From Bog-473 sp963751335 (lineage in GTDB: Bacteria; Actinomycetota; Acidimicrobiia; Acidimicrobiales; RAAP-2): a stretch of 64,000 bases of DNA. Both the position numbers and the translations under genes were made by a program. Where the stretch lies: contig CAVVUB010000007.1 of assembly GCA_963751335.1 (NCBI GenBank), positions 682,001 through 746,000 of the forward strand, read 5' to 3'. Below, piece by piece: positions 62,800 to 64,000 of this stretch. How positions within the stretch are numbered: position 1 is the stretch's first letter; each line of letters opens with the position of its first letter. The notes under the pieces were generated by a model. It made no database searches. It had not been told where the DNA came from and saw only the letters and a list, made by a program, of their open reading frames with translations.

Positions 62800-63406
62800 A
62801 CCGTGGTCCGCCCGGGGGTAATCCCTCATGCGGTCGTAGATGGACAGGAAACGCGAGATGACGGGCGCACGCTCGAACCAGCGCGACCCGTTCGGGTGCA
62901 AGCTTCGTCGGGGCATGCCGGGCCACATGAGCTGCGCTTTTCAAATCGGCCGAGTGGTCGTTTCCTCTGATCACCGCCTTCATGGTCGGGAGCGCGACCT
63001 CGAGATCCCAATCAATCTCCGTGCCGACTTCTCGCATGACGTCGCGGAGCGCGCCGTTGGAAGTCCTGACCCTGATTGAGACTCATAGGAGGCACGCCCC
63101 TGAGACATCTTTTCCACCCGGCTGATCAGCGGGCGTCGGACACCGGTATCCGCCTCGATCCGAGAGGCAAGGTCCGCCAGTCAGGGGACGTCCTCGCTAC
63201 GCCTACCACCTCGGTGATCGCTGCTTCCGGGTGGCGAGAAGCCGGATCGTTGTCTTGGTCAGATCGCCGTACTCGGCCCGCTCGGCGACGGATGCTCCCT
63301 GGATGGTCCGCAACTGTGTGAAGAGCCGACGGAGCTCAAGATCCTCTTCCTCGAGCAGGTCGAGTGCATCGCCACGAGTCGTCGTTTCGGCCGACATGTC
63401 ATCCAA
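62800..63406 (-). pseudogene. Hemerythrin-like protein, frameshifted
   Basis: The start MDDMSAETTTRGDALDLLEE then LELRRLFTQLRTIQGASVAE and EYGDLTKTTIRLLATR resembles the first helices of hemerythrin HHE domains. The frame then breaks repeatedly (VVGVARTSPDWRTLPLGSR; WDLEVALPTMKAVIRGNDHS), and the C terminus reads PNGSRWFERAPVISRFLSIY. The His ligands of the family cannot be traced with confidence, so this is tentative. Confidence 0.35.
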
Positions 63407-63756
63407 CCCCGCATCTTCTCTCGCTATGCGCGCTCACCCGGTTGGGTACCCCAGCTCAGCGCACGGAAACTCCTTATCGCAGTCCCCACCCTTCGACCGC
63501 CCGTTTCTGAGCGGATCTGGTTCGGGCAGGCACAAATAGCTCGACCGCCGAGGCCATCACGGATGAACTTCGGGACATTTAAAGCCGGCGGGATTCCGAT
63601 CGCCATCGCGAATCAAGCGAGCTGTGCTCCACGTGCCAACTTCGGCGGGGCTCAGCCTCATGAGTGTGCGGCCCCATTGTCTCTGGAACGAAACCGTCGG
63701 GGCGGAATGCTCGTTTGCGCCTCATCCGGCACCGGACACGCGGTCATTTTCGGCCG
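63407..63756. other. Intergenic region
   Basis: No supported gene. Confidence 0.3.
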
Positions 63757-64000
63757 CTATGGATCAGGCCCTGGGCTGTTGGAGTCTGCGTCGCAACGGC
63801 CGCGATAGCCCCGGACCCGACCTTGTCTTGTGGGAAGAGCCGCGACCACGGCGACGGTCAGCAGACCACCCAGCACGGCCAGGTTCTTGAGGAATTGAAT
63901 CTGCTGCCGGGCCCGGTCTTCGTCATCGACCTCGTTCCAGAAAGCGTGACCCGCGTAGGTGGTCGGCACGAGTGATCCAGCCAGGACGAGAGCCGCCAGG
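63757..64000 (-). CDS. DoxX-family membrane protein, 3' part
   Basis: Entering from the window edge the minus strand reads LAALVLAGSLVPTTYAGHAF, WNEVDDEDRARQQIQFLKNL and AVLGGLLTVAVVAALP. This is the C-terminal half of a DoxX protein (HxFW and QFLKNL signatures). The tail after residue 57 diverges, perhaps from a frameshift. The N-terminal part lies beyond the window. Confidence 0.7.
   Translation of the reverse strand, partial: LAALVLAGSLVPTTYAGHAFWNEVDDEDRARQQIQFLKNLAVLGGLLTVAVVAALPTRQGRVRGYRGRCDADSNSPGPDP

Overview
The window looks like an actinobacterial chromosome, most probably class Acidimicrobiia. It is GC-rich and uses GTG and TTG starts. It carries actinobacterial families (K+-independent H+-pyrophosphatase, topA with a Lys/Ala-rich tail, CGNR zinc finger protein, paired TrkA genes beside an APC permease) and secreted Cys-pair and DGGIFAYGDA-type repeat proteins common in that class. 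The assignment rests on gene content only.

Positions 1-20,616 are housekeeping. In order they hold an Fe-S carrier, a condensed xanthine-dehydrogenase-like protein coupled to RidA, glutamine synthetase with a winged-helix regulator, NadE, a principal-type sigma factor, a HAD phosphatase, two TrkA proteins facing an APC permease with a fused OB-fold, H+-pyrophosphatase, and topA-tmk-holB. This block ends at tRNA-Thr(CGU).

Positions 20,617-about 56,700 form an accessory island anchored in that tRNA. A 43-bp piece of the tRNA 3' half recurs perfectly four more times (44,800; 45,284; 47,332; 50,017), and diverged relatives lie at 51,894 and 56,635. The first unit (about 24 kb) has a tyrosine integrase, an excisionase and an AICE-like remnant. 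It also has decayed genes, a group IIC-like intron, an IS21 element, secreted repeat proteins, a class C beta-lactamase-like hydrolase and an unusual peptide locus. The peptide locus has three tandem copies of a roughly 54-aa peptide gene, an M50-type membrane protease gene in divergent orientation, and a heme-oxygenase-like diiron oxidase gene downstream. Later att-bounded units carry about one cargo gene each (Cys-pair secreted protein, Ig-like repeat protein, serpin). Between 44.8 and 45.6 kb a roughly 280-bp segment is present in both orientations beside inverted att copies, which suggests an invertible switch upstream of a secreted protein gene.

Positions 56,700-64,000 hold a fourth member of the peptide family next to a G1-peptidase-like secreted protein, then a DMT-family membrane protein, AlkB, an SDR, a CGNR regulator with a probable leaderless start, a hemerythrin-like remnant and a truncated DoxX gene.

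Many genes, including essential ones (topA, tmk, holB), are broken by single-base shifts, often in G/C runs. This points to residual sequencing or assembly error. Frameshifts in island genes should therefore not be read automatically as gene death.
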